From assembly GCA_946220775.1 (NCBI GenBank), contig CAMIFC010000024.1, positions 1-30,856 of the forward strand: DNA of 30,856 nt, read 5' to 3'. This document shows, in pieces, positions 22,448-29,312 of this stretch. Numbering within the stretch: the stretch's first letter is position 1; every line of letters starts with the position of its first letter. The position numbers were made by a program, and so were the translations under genes. Source of the DNA: an uncultured Corynebacterium sp. Its GTDB lineage: Bacteria > Actinomycetota > Actinomycetes > Mycobacteriales > Mycobacteriaceae. The notes under the pieces were generated by a model. It did no database searches. It worked only from the letters and a program-made list of their open reading frames with translations, and was not told the origin of the DNA.

Positions 22448-23413
22448 TTACCTTGGCTCAAGGAGTTCGGCCATACCACAACCAGTTTGTAGGACCATGG
22501 AAATTTCGTGTGCGTGACGCTTCGAGAGCACAGGCACCGGTAGACCGAGAAACCAGCCGGTGTGGTCTCTCGACATGACCGGCTGGGGCAATTGCATAGG
22601 ATCCATATCCGATAATTTTTGAGCGGACGGGTAGTCCATCATGACTGCCATGTGCTGGTAGAAGATTTTCTTCACAGCCTTCCACTCAGAAGGATCACTA
22701 TATTTTTCTTGGATTTCTTGGAGATGTTTCTTGTCTATTCCGCGAAGTACGGGTGCGAAGTATCGGGGAACGACGCAATGCCTGCGCTGATCGTCGTGGA
22801 GAGTCAACGTATTCGGTGGTGCGCTGAGAAATTCCGGAACGAATCCTTGATGCGCCATTCTCCACCAGTAGTCCCAGTCTTCTAAACCCCACGGCTTGTT
22901 GCTCCATGGCCCAGTAATGTTTGCGGCGTGGCGAGTGAGAATCACTCGGCTAGGTTCAAAAAGAGGATTGAGGGTTTGTAACGCGGGTGACCAGGTGATC
23001 TGGTGAAGGGGAATACCTGGCGGCTCCACAATTTGTTGCCGTTCGTACACCGCACTGGCAACCACCCACGAACAGCTTGTTTTCTTGAGCCTCTCCAACC
23101 CGTTTGCCAGCCAGTCTTCATGGAAGGTGTCGTCGTGATCGAGAAATGCAATCAAGGGCGCGTCGCTGCGATCGATCCCATATTGCCGTGTAAGACCCGC
23201 GGTGCCCGTTCTCGGAGCAACGATAAATTCGAAGCGATTGTCGTCTGCCATGTTCGCGGCGATGACTCGGAACGCCTCGTCTGGGGGCCCATCGCTGACA
23301 ACCTTTGCCGTGAAGCGCTCATATGATTGGGTAGCCACGGATGTGAGTGTTTTCTCTAGGGCGCTACCTCGCCGGTAGGTCGGGATGACAACCACAACAT
23401 CGGGAGTGAACAT
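22448..23413 (-). CDS. Family 2 glycosyltransferase in the daptide cluster
   Basis: The 321-residue protein is a GT-A fold inverting glycosyltransferase. Seen: VVVVIPTYRRGSALEKTLTS (7-26), KVVSDGPPDEAF (37-48, nucleotide site), TGTAGLTRQYGIDRSDAPLI, and the metal-binding FLDHDDTFHEDW (DHDD at 92-95), then PWGLEDWDYWWRMAHQG as the usual acceptor/ED motif. No membrane helices, so it acts in the cytoplasm with a nucleotide sugar. ATG 23413 has AGGTGG upstream and lies 9 bases after the protease stop, so it is in the same transcript as the precursors. It is not part of the minimal daptide set known to me and may glycosylate the peptide or a lipid/teichoic acceptor for self-protection. Confidence 0.85.
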   Translation of the reverse strand: MFTPDVVVVIPTYRRGSALEKTLTSVATQSYERFTAKVVSDGPPDEAFRVIAANMADDNRFEFIVAPRTGTAGLTRQYGIDRSDAPLIAFLDHDDTFHEDWLANGLERLKKTSCSWVVASAVYERQQIVEPPGIPLHQITWSPALQTLNPLFEPSRVILTRHAANITGPWSNKPWGLEDWDYWWRMAHQGFVPEFLSAPPNTLTLHDDQRRHCVVPRYFAPVLRGIDKKHLQEIQEKYSDPSEWKAVKKIFYQHMAVMMDYPSAQKLSDMDPMQLPQPVMSRDHTGWFLGLPVPVLSKRHAHEISMVLQTGCGMAELLEPR

Positions 23414-23422
23414 GGCTTCCAC

Positions 23423-24991
23423 CTACCTACTGAAGTAATTCGCGACGTGGGCCCACAACGGCGTGTTTCCTTTCAGAGTGGTGGCAGTACCACCGGTGCA
23501 ACCGCTCAGGGCCGTAGGTGAGGTGGGCGTCTCAGTGACATACCCGGGGGTCTGGACCGGGAGGGAAACAACAAATACGGACGTGAAGTCGACCTGGCCC
23601 GATTTCTCGAAGGACCCCTGGATGGTTGCACAGTGTTTTGGTAACAATCCATTGCTTCGTAAGCGGTAGGTGCGGTCGGCTACCACGGGAGGCTCCCCGA
23701 TGGCGCTCCCACTGAGATGGACGGTGCCGCCCTCGGACCACCATATCGCTACGTCACGCTGAGGTGTCGGAATCCAGGCCATTGCGCATATTCCGGCCAC
23801 GACAACTGCCAGGCCGGCAAGCCGTCGGCCCAAGACCGCACCGCGCCGCTGGGACGCTTTGAGCTCGCGTCCGACCCACCCAACAATCACAGATAGGAGC
23901 CAGAAGATATACATCAAAAGGATCAAGCCCTGCACGAAGGGCAACGAGGCGAAAAGGGAAGAGATGTACAGTACAGCGAAAGTGAGAGCCGCAAAGACGG
24001 AAATTATGCAACCGGCGCCGAACATAACCAGTCGGGGCTGGTGCGATGTTGTCTTCCCTCGAGCTCCGAATAGTACCGTTCCCAAAGTTGATGAAAACGC
24101 AACTATGGATCGCTGGTGAAGATGAGGAAGGTCCAAACCAGAGATGATGGCAACATATCCATCGAACTTTAGGAAGGGGTAGCAATTGACTATTGCCTGG
24201 AAAAAAGCGGCGATGCCAATGGTGGAGAGAACAGCGCCACAGCGTGCGTTCAACGCAGCGCCCAGCACACTAAAGATTCCGGCGAGGGAGGCCTGTGTGA
24301 TTGGACCGGCGGCGGCAACCCACACGCGTGATCTGCGGCTTGGAAGAGCCCAGGCTGCGGATACGTCGCAATAGAAGGCAGGCATCAGGTAGATCAGAAG
24401 GAAGCCCATGGATTTGGGCTTCCCTCCTTGCCATGCCAGCGTGAGTGCGTGCCCACATTCGTGGAGAACGTTGATGGCAAGAAGGCTGATGAGAATGCCG
24501 ATAACCTGCCATGGACCGGTCTGGTGGGTAATGAAGTCAATTGTTCTGCGTGCTACGAAGAACTGCGTGAGCACACCAGCGACCACTAGAAACAAGGCGC
24601 AAGCGAAGTAGAAATGACCTGGAAATCGACGCAACTTAACTGCGAGGGGGCCAACCAGACGATGGGCATTGAGTATTACACGAAGCTGAATTCGGAAACC
24701 AGGAAGGCGGCGCACCCGACCGGGGTGATCACTGGGTGCCGTTTGTGAAGCTGGGACGATCAGGCCGAGCCTTGCCAGCCTTTCGGTGGATGTTTGAACG
24801 GTGACTTCATCCCATCTCGCATCGAGGGGGAAATCCTCAGAACTAGCCGTCAGGTGTTGCATGAGGTATCCGATGTCGTACCCAAGTCTCTGGATTTTCC
24901 CTGACTCGGACACGAGGACCCAATATGCTGGCTGACCATCAGCACTTTCGGCCTTATGCAAGTCACCGTTGACTCGATATCTGGAAGTCAC
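23423..24991 (-). CDS. M50-type intramembrane metalloprotease of the daptide cluster
   Basis: The 522-residue membrane protein has an N-terminal PqqD/RRE-like winged-helix segment (about residues 1-85: YWVLVSESGKIQRLGYDIGY, ERLARLGLI). A site-2-protease-like membrane domain follows with HECGH at 177-181 (HExxH zinc site) and NCYPFLKFDGY at 269-279 (third zinc ligand), then further helices and an extracytoplasmic C-terminal domain (from about 430) with two cysteines. Proteases of this type occur in daptide and related RiPP clusters and probably remove the leader during export. I chose GTG 24991 behind AAGGAG, because a start at 25066 would need ribosomes to read through a 12-base-pair GC hairpin. 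It follows the precursors directly. Confidence 0.8.
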   Translation of the reverse strand: MTSRYRVNGDLHKAESADGQPAYWVLVSESGKIQRLGYDIGYLMQHLTASSEDFPLDARWDEVTVQTSTERLARLGLIVPASQTAPSDHPGRVRRLPGFRIQLRVILNAHRLVGPLAVKLRRFPGHFYFACALFLVVAGVLTQFFVARRTIDFITHQTGPWQVIGILISLLAINVLHECGHALTLAWQGGKPKSMGFLLIYLMPAFYCDVSAAWALPSRRSRVWVAAAGPITQASLAGIFSVLGAALNARCGAVLSTIGIAAFFQAIVNCYPFLKFDGYVAIISGLDLPHLHQRSIVAFSSTLGTVLFGARGKTTSHQPRLVMFGAGCIISVFAALTFAVLYISSLFASLPFVQGLILLMYIFWLLSVIVGWVGRELKASQRRGAVLGRRLAGLAVVVAGICAMAWIPTPQRDVAIWWSEGGTVHLSGSAIGEPPVVADRTYRLRSNGLLPKHCATIQGSFEKSGQVDFTSVFVVSLPVQTPGYVTETPTSPTALSGCTGGTATTLKGNTPLWAHVANYFSR

Positions 24992-25011
24992 AGTGTGGGG
25001 CTCCTTATGAG

Positions 25012-25041
25012 CCGGGCGTGAGGTGTGACCCTCACGCCCGG
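25012..25041 (-). terminator. Attenuator-like hairpin between precursor genes and protease gene
   Basis: Perfect 12-base arms (CCGGGCGTGAGG and its complement) with a six-base loop lie 26 bases after the second precursor stop. No T-run follows, so transcription would be only partly stopped or mRNA ends protected. In RiPP operons such hairpins give more precursor than enzyme mRNA. Confidence 0.65.
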
Positions 25042-25066
25042 TTGGCATAGTACTTTGGTCGGACAT

Positions 25067-25225
25067 TTAGGTTGCGATAGCCGCAGCCGCGCCCACATAT
25101 GCCGCCCCTGCAGCAGTGCCAATACCGGCACCCACTTTGAAACCATCCCAGAAAGTGGGAGCCTCCAAAGATTCGAGGTCATCAATGTCGAGCATGAGTT
25201 CATTTGCTGGCATTGCAGTGGCCAT
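25067..25225 (-). CDS. mpaA: Daptide precursor peptide 2
   Basis: The 52-residue peptide begins MATAMPANELMLDIDDLESL, continues EAPTFWDGFKVGAGIG and ends in a small-residue, hydrophobic helix AAYVGAAAAIAT. The last residue is Thr, the residue that daptide enzymes decarboxylate, aminate and methylate. Leader part (acidic, LESLEAPxFW) is shared with the other precursor; the Gly/Ala-rich rest is the likely core, a membrane-active helix. AGGTGA with GGAGGG lies 6-12 bases before ATG 25225. It was too short for ordinary gene finding. The exact leader cleavage site cannot be read from the sequence. Confidence 0.85.
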   Translation of the reverse strand: MATAMPANELMLDIDDLESLEAPTFWDGFKVGAGIGTAAGAAYVGAAAAIAT

Positions 25226-25273
25226 TTGCGTCACCTCCCTCCGAATTTCAACTAATTGCTGGCGTAGGATCGG

Positions 25274-25438
25274 CTAGGTAAGCGCAAGCGCGCCTCCACC
25301 GTACACAATGGCGCCGCCGACCACCGTTCCAGCTCCGACGCCTGCCGCTGTGCTCCAGAATCCAGGAGCCTCGAGGCTCTCCAAACTATCAATACCAAGG
25401 TCAAGACCGATATTCTGGTTTTCGATTTGAACTGTCAT
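25274..25438 (-). CDS. mpaA: Daptide precursor peptide 1
   Basis: The 54-residue peptide reads MTVQIENQNIGLDLGIDSLE, then SLEAPGFWSTAAGVGAG, then TVVGGAIVYGGGALALT, again ending in Thr. It shares the LESLEAPxFW element with precursor 2 while the cores differ, so the cluster makes two related products, perhaps acting together. GGAGGGAGGGG directly precedes ATG 25438, the strongest ribosome site of the cluster. The ATG overlaps the stop of an upstream resolvase frame (ATGA); a promoter lies 35 bases upstream inside that frame. Confidence 0.87.
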   Translation of the reverse strand: MTVQIENQNIGLDLGIDSLESLEAPGFWSTAAGVGAGTVVGGAIVYGGGALALT

Positions 25439-26097
25439 TTCCCCTCCCTCCACAACAAGTTGACACGATTAGCATCGTACTGAACCGTCAGAGGAATGTC
25501 GATGATTAACCCTGCCTGTAAACTGGGGAATCGAGCGCCTGTCCTTTGAAATGCCTTGTGGCCTGTGGGTCGAGCCACCCCGAACAGCTCAGCAATCTCA
25601 GACGTCGTATGTTCCCCACCCCGATACAACGAAACCAGGTGTTTCTCCTGCGATACCGAGAGCTTCGGTTTCTTGCCTCGCAACCTGCCTTTGGCCTTAG
25701 CGACGGCCATACCTTCACGGGTGCGCATACGAATCAAATCGGCCTCGAACTCGGCAACCATGCCGAGCACGTTGAACAGCAACCTGCCGATGGGGTCCTC
25801 AGGATCGTAGACGCTGCCGCCGATATTCAAGGTCACACCCTTACCGGTCAGCTCGGCCGCGAGATCACGAGCGTCAGGCAACGACCTCGCCAGTCGGTCC
25901 AGTTTGGTCACCACCAAGGTGTCACCAGCGCGGACGGCCGCCATTGCTTCCCGCAGCCCCGGCCGTGACCTATTGGTACCGGTGAGACCGTGATCAACGT
26001 AGATGTCTGCCTCGGCGACGCCAAAGCGTGCCAAGCCATCTTTTTGAGCAGTGAGGTCTTGTTCGGTGGTCGAGACACGCGCGTAACCAATCAACAT
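25435..26097 (-). CDS. Serine resolvase with stop-codon loss and altered C-terminus
   Basis: The 220-residue protein is closely related to the plus-strand resolvase at 26842-27408 (nearly identical for the first 170 residues by eye): MLIGYARVSTTEQDLTAQKD with catalytic Ser9, TKLDRLARSLPDARDLAAEL, YDPEDPIGRLLFNVLGMVAE, and an HTH beginning TSEIAELFGVARP. Where the sister protein ends STVYRAIKRAGV, this one reads PTGHKAFQRTGARFPS and goes on for another 28 residues into the daptide promoter. The HTH recognition helix has lost key residues (VY to GH), and the original stop is gone. DNA binding is probably impaired while the catalytic domain is intact. ATG 26097 is the start. Confidence 0.85.
   Translation of the reverse strand: MLIGYARVSTTEQDLTAQKDGLARFGVAEADIYVDHGLTGTNRSRPGLREAMAAVRAGDTLVVTKLDRLARSLPDARDLAAELTGKGVTLNIGGSVYDPEDPIGRLLFNVLGMVAEFEADLIRMRTREGMAVAKAKGRLRGKKPKLSVSQEKHLVSLYRGGEHTTSEIAELFGVARPTGHKAFQRTGARFPSLQAGLIIDIPLTVQYDANRVNLLWREGK
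25474..25502 (-). promoter_or_regulatory. Predicted promoter of the daptide precursor unit
   Basis: TCGACA (25502-25497), a 17-base spacer and TACGAT (25479-25474) on the minus strand form a normal vegetative promoter pattern, giving a 5' leader of about 30 bases before precursor 1. It lies inside the extended 3' end of the resolvase frame. Confidence 0.55.
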
Positions 26098-26180
26098 GTC
26101 AATAACGGCATCGTTTGGCAGCCCCTAACCGATGAAGCCTTCTCTTATCTGACCACCAATAACGAACAGGAGAAATAGAT

Positions 26181-26477
26181 ATGGCCATGAAAGATCACAC
26201 CCAGAAACAGAAACTCGAAGCATGCCTGGGGAGTGTTCAGAGTGGGCCGCACTGGAAAGGCCAGTCCATGTCCTTCGAAGCCGCTGAACGGCTCGAGGGG
26301 CGATTCAAAAGCGACCGTTGTTACAGCGTCCTCAATATCGTGGGCAACAAATCAATCAAAGAACTTCTGGAATACGCTGCTAGGCAAGAAAACTGTCGCG
26401 AGCAAGATATCGTTCGCCGTTATCTCTTGACCTCCCTGGAGGAAAGATACGGTAACGACGTTCCCTATGCTGAATAG
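26181..26477 (+). CDS. Hypothetical protein between two resolvases
   Basis: I do not recognise this 98-residue protein. It starts MAMKDHTQKQKLEACLGSVQ, is mixed in charge, and has SVLNIVGNKSIKELLEYAAR as its most structured stretch and RYLLTSLEERYG near the end. AGGAGA lies 9 bases before ATG 26181. No signal or membrane segment. It is divergent from the daptide-side resolvase and lies within the segment flanked by inverted resolvase genes. Confidence 0.5.
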   Translation: MAMKDHTQKQKLEACLGSVQSGPHWKGQSMSFEAAERLEGRFKSDRCYSVLNIVGNKSIKELLEYAARQENCREQDIVRRYLLTSLEERYGNDVPYAE

Positions 26478-26841
26478 CACCACATGGCACGGCTCAGGAT
26501 CCAAGGTATTGCTGGATAGCATCGACTTGTTTGAATCTCCGTATCAGCGGGGATCCAAGATGAGCGACTATGCAGCTATTGGCAATAAGAGCTGGTAGCT
26601 CCTGAGTCAACACAGGAGCTTGGAGGGCCGTTTTGTTGGTTGCAACCTGGCGGAGCCCAGGGTCGAACGAGTCTGGCTAATGTAGCTCTACAGGTGCCCT
26701 TTGCGGGGTCCCTCACCGGGACACTCTAGCGGCCCACCTGTCCTGGGTGGGTGACCGCTAGTTTCCGCGGGCCGCCGATTCCCAGAAGCCCCGCCCGCAT
26801 AAAAGTCCGGTCAGGGTGGGGTAAACGGTACAGTTGGGGGC
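26478..26841. other. 364 bases rich in inverted repeats, upstream of a resolvase gene
   Basis: No gene is seen. It contains a hairpin AGCTCCTG/CAGGAGCT (26597-26620) followed by TTTT at 26631 (a possible terminator of the small gene before it), a GGGTCCC-N5-GGGACAC palindrome (26706-26724), and a two-part stem CTAGCGG-CCCACC / GGGTGG-gtga-CCGCTAG (26726-26761). The last two lie about 80-135 bases before the resolvase start and are candidates for its res site. Confidence 0.5.
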
Positions 26842-27408
26842 ATGCTGATCGGTTACGCCCGTGTCTCGACCACCGAACAAGACCTCACCGCCCAAAAAGA
26901 CGGCCTCAAGCGCCTCGGTGTGGAGGAGGCTTACATCTACGTCGATCACGGCCTGACCGGAACCGATCGCTCCCGCCCCGGTCTCAGGGAGGCCATGGCA
27001 GCTGTACGGGCGGGAGACACCCTCGTCGTGACGAAACTGGACAGGCTGGCTCGGTCCTTGCCCGACGCCCGAGACCTTGCCGCGGAGCTCACAGCCAAGG
27101 GTGTGACTCTGAATATCGGGGGCAGTGTCTATGACCCGGAGGACCCGATCGGCCGGCTGCTGTTCAACGTGTTGGGCATGGTTGCCGAGTTTGAGGCGGA
27201 CTTGATCCGGATGCGCACCCGTGAAGGCATGGCGGTGGCCAAGGCCAAGGGGAGGTTGCGGGGGAAGAAGCCGAAGCTGTCGGTCTCGCAGGAGAAACAT
27301 CTGGTCTCGTTGTACCGGGGAGGGGAGCACACGACTGCGGAGATCGCTGAGCTGTTCGGGGTTGCCCGATCCACGGTCTATCGGGCGATCAAACGCGCCG
27401 GGGTGTAA
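26842..27408 (+). CDS. Serine resolvase, intact copy
   Basis: The 188-residue protein has the full resolvase layout: MLIGYARVSTTEQDLTAQKD (Ser9), VDHGLTGTDRSRPGL, TKLDRLARSLPDARDLAAEL, GRLLFNVLGMVAEFEADLIR, hinge AKAKGRLRGKKPKLS, and a C-terminal HTH (TTAEIAELFGVARSTVYRAI). It faces away from the related gene at 25435-26097, so the pair forms an inverted repeat around a 0.7-kb segment. A run of inverted repeats upstream may be its site. Such enzymes resolve cointegrates or plasmid dimers. Confidence 0.92.
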   Translation: MLIGYARVSTTEQDLTAQKDGLKRLGVEEAYIYVDHGLTGTDRSRPGLREAMAAVRAGDTLVVTKLDRLARSLPDARDLAAELTAKGVTLNIGGSVYDPEDPIGRLLFNVLGMVAEFEADLIRMRTREGMAVAKAKGRLRGKKPKLSVSQEKHLVSLYRGGEHTTAEIAELFGVARSTVYRAIKRAGV

Positions 27409-27506
27409 TCGACCATTATCTCTTAGTCGCACGTCGCGGTCGGTGCAGGTTTGACCACCGAGGCTTTTCGCCCCGATCCGTCTGGCTAAAAATTTTTGGG
27501 TACGAC

Positions 27507-27544
27507 GGCGGCGCGCCCCGAGGATTCCTCGGAGGCGCGCCGCC
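27507..27544. terminator. Bidirectional GC-rich hairpin between resolvase and fdhA-like gene
   Basis: GGCGGCGCGCC and GGCGCGCCGCC (11 bases each) enclose a second stem CCGAGGA/TCCTCGG. It lies between two convergent genes. Only weak T/A runs flank it (AATTTTT at 27490-27497 on one side, ATTT on the other), so termination in both directions is likely but not certain. Confidence 0.65.
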
Positions 27545-27607
27545 GCATTTAGTGCGTGGGGGCAACTATGCCCTGCACCTGGGCCCACTCATGATATATG
27601 AGGCAGA

Positions 27608-28798
27608 TCAGGCCTTGATCATGCCGTGCGGATCGATGATGTACTTCTCCGCGGAGCCCTGGTTGAAGTCCGCGTAAGCCTGCGGGACCTCGTCCAGGCT
27701 GATGACCTTGGTGTTGAGCATGTCCGAGAGGTAGGGCATGCGGTCCCAGAGGATGGCCTGCATCAGGTTGTAGTTGTAGTGCATGATCGGTGCCTGGCCA
27801 GCAGTGATCTTAGGGGACTTGATCCAGGCGTTGCCGAAGTCGATGGGGTAGACGCCTTTGCGCTCTGCCTCGGAATCGGCCAGCGGGTCCGGCCCGTAGA
27901 CACCAACGACCCCCGTTGCCCCGCCTGCGCGGGTAGCGTCGATGACCTGGTTGATGGCATGGGCCGGGTCCTGGTTGCTGGCCTCCTTGCCGATGCCGTG
28001 TGCTTCGGTTCCCACGTAGTCCACGGCGCAGTCGACCATCGGTTCCCCGAGGATCTTCTCGATCTGGTCCTGCAGGGGAACGTCCTCGTTGAGGTCGATG
28101 GTTTCGCAGCCGTTGCGCTTGACTAGGTCCAGGCGGTCCTTGTCGTAGTCCCCGACGATGATGCAGGAGGCGCCCAAGAGGCGAGCGGCAGCAGCACCGC
28201 ATCGGCCCACGGGGCCGGCTCCGGCAAGGTACACAGTGGAACCGGGCTTGGCGCCGGCTTCCATAAGGCCATGGAAAGCAGTGGGCAGGATGTCCGAGAG
28301 CAGGGTCAGATCGCGGATCTTCTCCATGGCCTGGTCACGGTCGGGGAACTTCAGAAGCTGGAAGTCTGCGTAGGGAACGAAAAGATACTCGGCCTGGCCA
28401 CCGTCCCAGTCACCCAGATTAAAGCCGTAGGCAGCGCAATTCACGTCAGGGTTGCAGGTCTGGCAGACCTCGGTACGGCCGTTGCGACAGTTGCGGCACC
28501 GACCACACGCCACGTTGAAGGGCACGGAGACGAGGTCGCCCTCCTTGAGGAACTCGACGTCAGAGCCCAGCTCCACGACTTCGCCGGTCATCTCGTGACC
28601 CAATACCATGCCGTCAGGCACGGGGAAGGAACCGCGGTAGATGTGCAGGTCGCTGCCGCAGATGTTGGAGGCGACGATCTTCAGGACGACGCCGTGAGGT
28701 GCCTTCTTGCCGTTGGGCATCTCCAGCTTGGGGAAGTCCAGGTCCTTGACCTGCATGTTCTCGGTACCACGGAATACGACGGAACGGTTGCCTGACAT
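27608..28798 (-). CDS. fdhA: Glutathione-independent formaldehyde dehydrogenase (FdhA-like zinc MDR)
   Basis: The 396-residue cytoplasmic enzyme belongs to the zinc-dependent medium-chain dehydrogenases and closely resembles Pseudomonas putida FdhA (399 residues), which oxidises formaldehyde to formate with tightly bound NAD. Seen: SNICGSDLHIYRG with catalytic Cys47, GHEMTGEVVELG (His68-Glu69), structural zinc cysteines 98, 101, 104 and 112 in ACGRCRNCRNGRTEVC, and LAGAGPVGRCGAAAARLLGA as the NAD fold. I start at ATG 28798 behind GGAG; the frame is open for 76 more codons without protein-like sequence. It stands alone between a terminator hairpin and a gene-poor region, as cargo. Confidence 0.92.
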   Translation of the reverse strand: MSGNRSVVFRGTENMQVKDLDFPKLEMPNGKKAPHGVVLKIVASNICGSDLHIYRGSFPVPDGMVLGHEMTGEVVELGSDVEFLKEGDLVSVPFNVACGRCRNCRNGRTEVCQTCNPDVNCAAYGFNLGDWDGGQAEYLFVPYADFQLLKFPDRDQAMEKIRDLTLLSDILPTAFHGLMEAGAKPGSTVYLAGAGPVGRCGAAAARLLGASCIIVGDYDKDRLDLVKRNGCETIDLNEDVPLQDQIEKILGEPMVDCAVDYVGTEAHGIGKEASNQDPAHAINQVIDATRAGGATGVVGVYGPDPLADSEAERKGVYPIDFGNAWIKSPKITAGQAPIMHYNYNLMQAILWDRMPYLSDMLNTKVISLDEVPQAYADFNQGSAEKYIIDPHGMIKA

Positions 28799-29070
28799 AT
28801 CCTTCACTCCTTCGGCCGCTTCTTGCCGAAGCGGCATAGGGAACCCATGCACTGATGGGAATACGTGTGACGATACCAGGTGGCCACAGCGCGCCACCCC
28901 CCGACTACTGCTCCTTTGTAGGAAAAGAACTAGTGAGAGCGCAAAAATCCAAGCAAAGGGATCCAGTGCAAACCTACGCTGTGCAAAGTAGACCCCTGAT
29001 ATTGAGCGGCTCGTCCACATCATCAATGACTGGGGAACCTTCTAGTTGTACTGACCGGACACGTTGGTCA

Positions 29071-29162
29071 ATCGTGAGATGGCGGACTGGGCCTGTGGAA
29101 CGGGGTTATGCGACAGGCGCGAACCGTGCATGATCGACCGTTTATAAGACATCCCGAGACGC
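29071..29162 (+). repeat. Dispersed repeats fused head to tail (copy B)
   Basis: 29071-29139 matches 4203-4270, the sequence behind the first resolvase, and 29136-29162 matches 3519-3545, the sequence in front of it. In this copy the two parts are joined with no resolvase gene between them. The match to the upstream element stops exactly where the next inverted repeat begins at 29163. Confidence 0.6.
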
Positions 29163-29237
29163 TGTCAGTTTCAGAAGCTGGCTGCACAACCCGCGCCACG
29201 ACTGGTGTCGAAGTGCAGTCGCCTTCTGAAACTGACA
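29163..29237. mobile_element. 75-bp pair of Tn402/Tn5053-like terminal inverted repeats
   Basis: Left repeat 29163-29187 begins TGTCAGTTTCAGAAG and ends CTGCAC; right repeat 29213-29237 is its reverse complement with 22 of 25 bases equal; 25 bases lie between. Tn402/Tn5053-family ends share the pattern TGTCxTTTTCAGAAG...CTGCAC. No transposition gene is present, so this is a minimal remnant or a non-autonomous element. Clear five-base target duplication is not seen (GACGC on the left, GTGTC on the right). Confidence 0.55.
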
Positions 29238-29280
29238 GTGTCCAAAAGACCTGTGCATGCGACCGTTGCCACAACCTTCG

Positions 29281-29299
29281 TATACCCCCAGAGGGTATA
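29281..29299. promoter_or_regulatory. CsoR-type copper operator with promoter
   Basis: TATACCC-CCAGA-GGGTATA is a perfect G/C-tract palindrome of the CsoR class, overlapping the -10 box TATAGT (29296-29301), 12 bases before the ATG of the next gene. The short distance suggests a nearly leaderless mRNA. Copper-responsive derepression is inferred; no csoR gene is in the window. Confidence 0.7.
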
Positions 29300-29312
29300 G
29301 TATGGTGTGATT

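Larger units (their letters stand above)
28799..29280. other. Gene-free region with mobile-element traces
   Basis: The first 250 bases upstream of fdhA hold no gene and probably its promoter. From 29071 the region is made of repeats: a copy of the resolvase-downstream repeat, the 20-base repeat shared with 3519-3538, and a pair of Tn402-like inverted repeats, each listed separately. Confidence 0.5.

Noticed and set aside
26726..26761. tRNA-like fold
   Set aside because: Only one imperfect stem is present; there is no cloverleaf, T-loop GTTCRA motif or CCA end.
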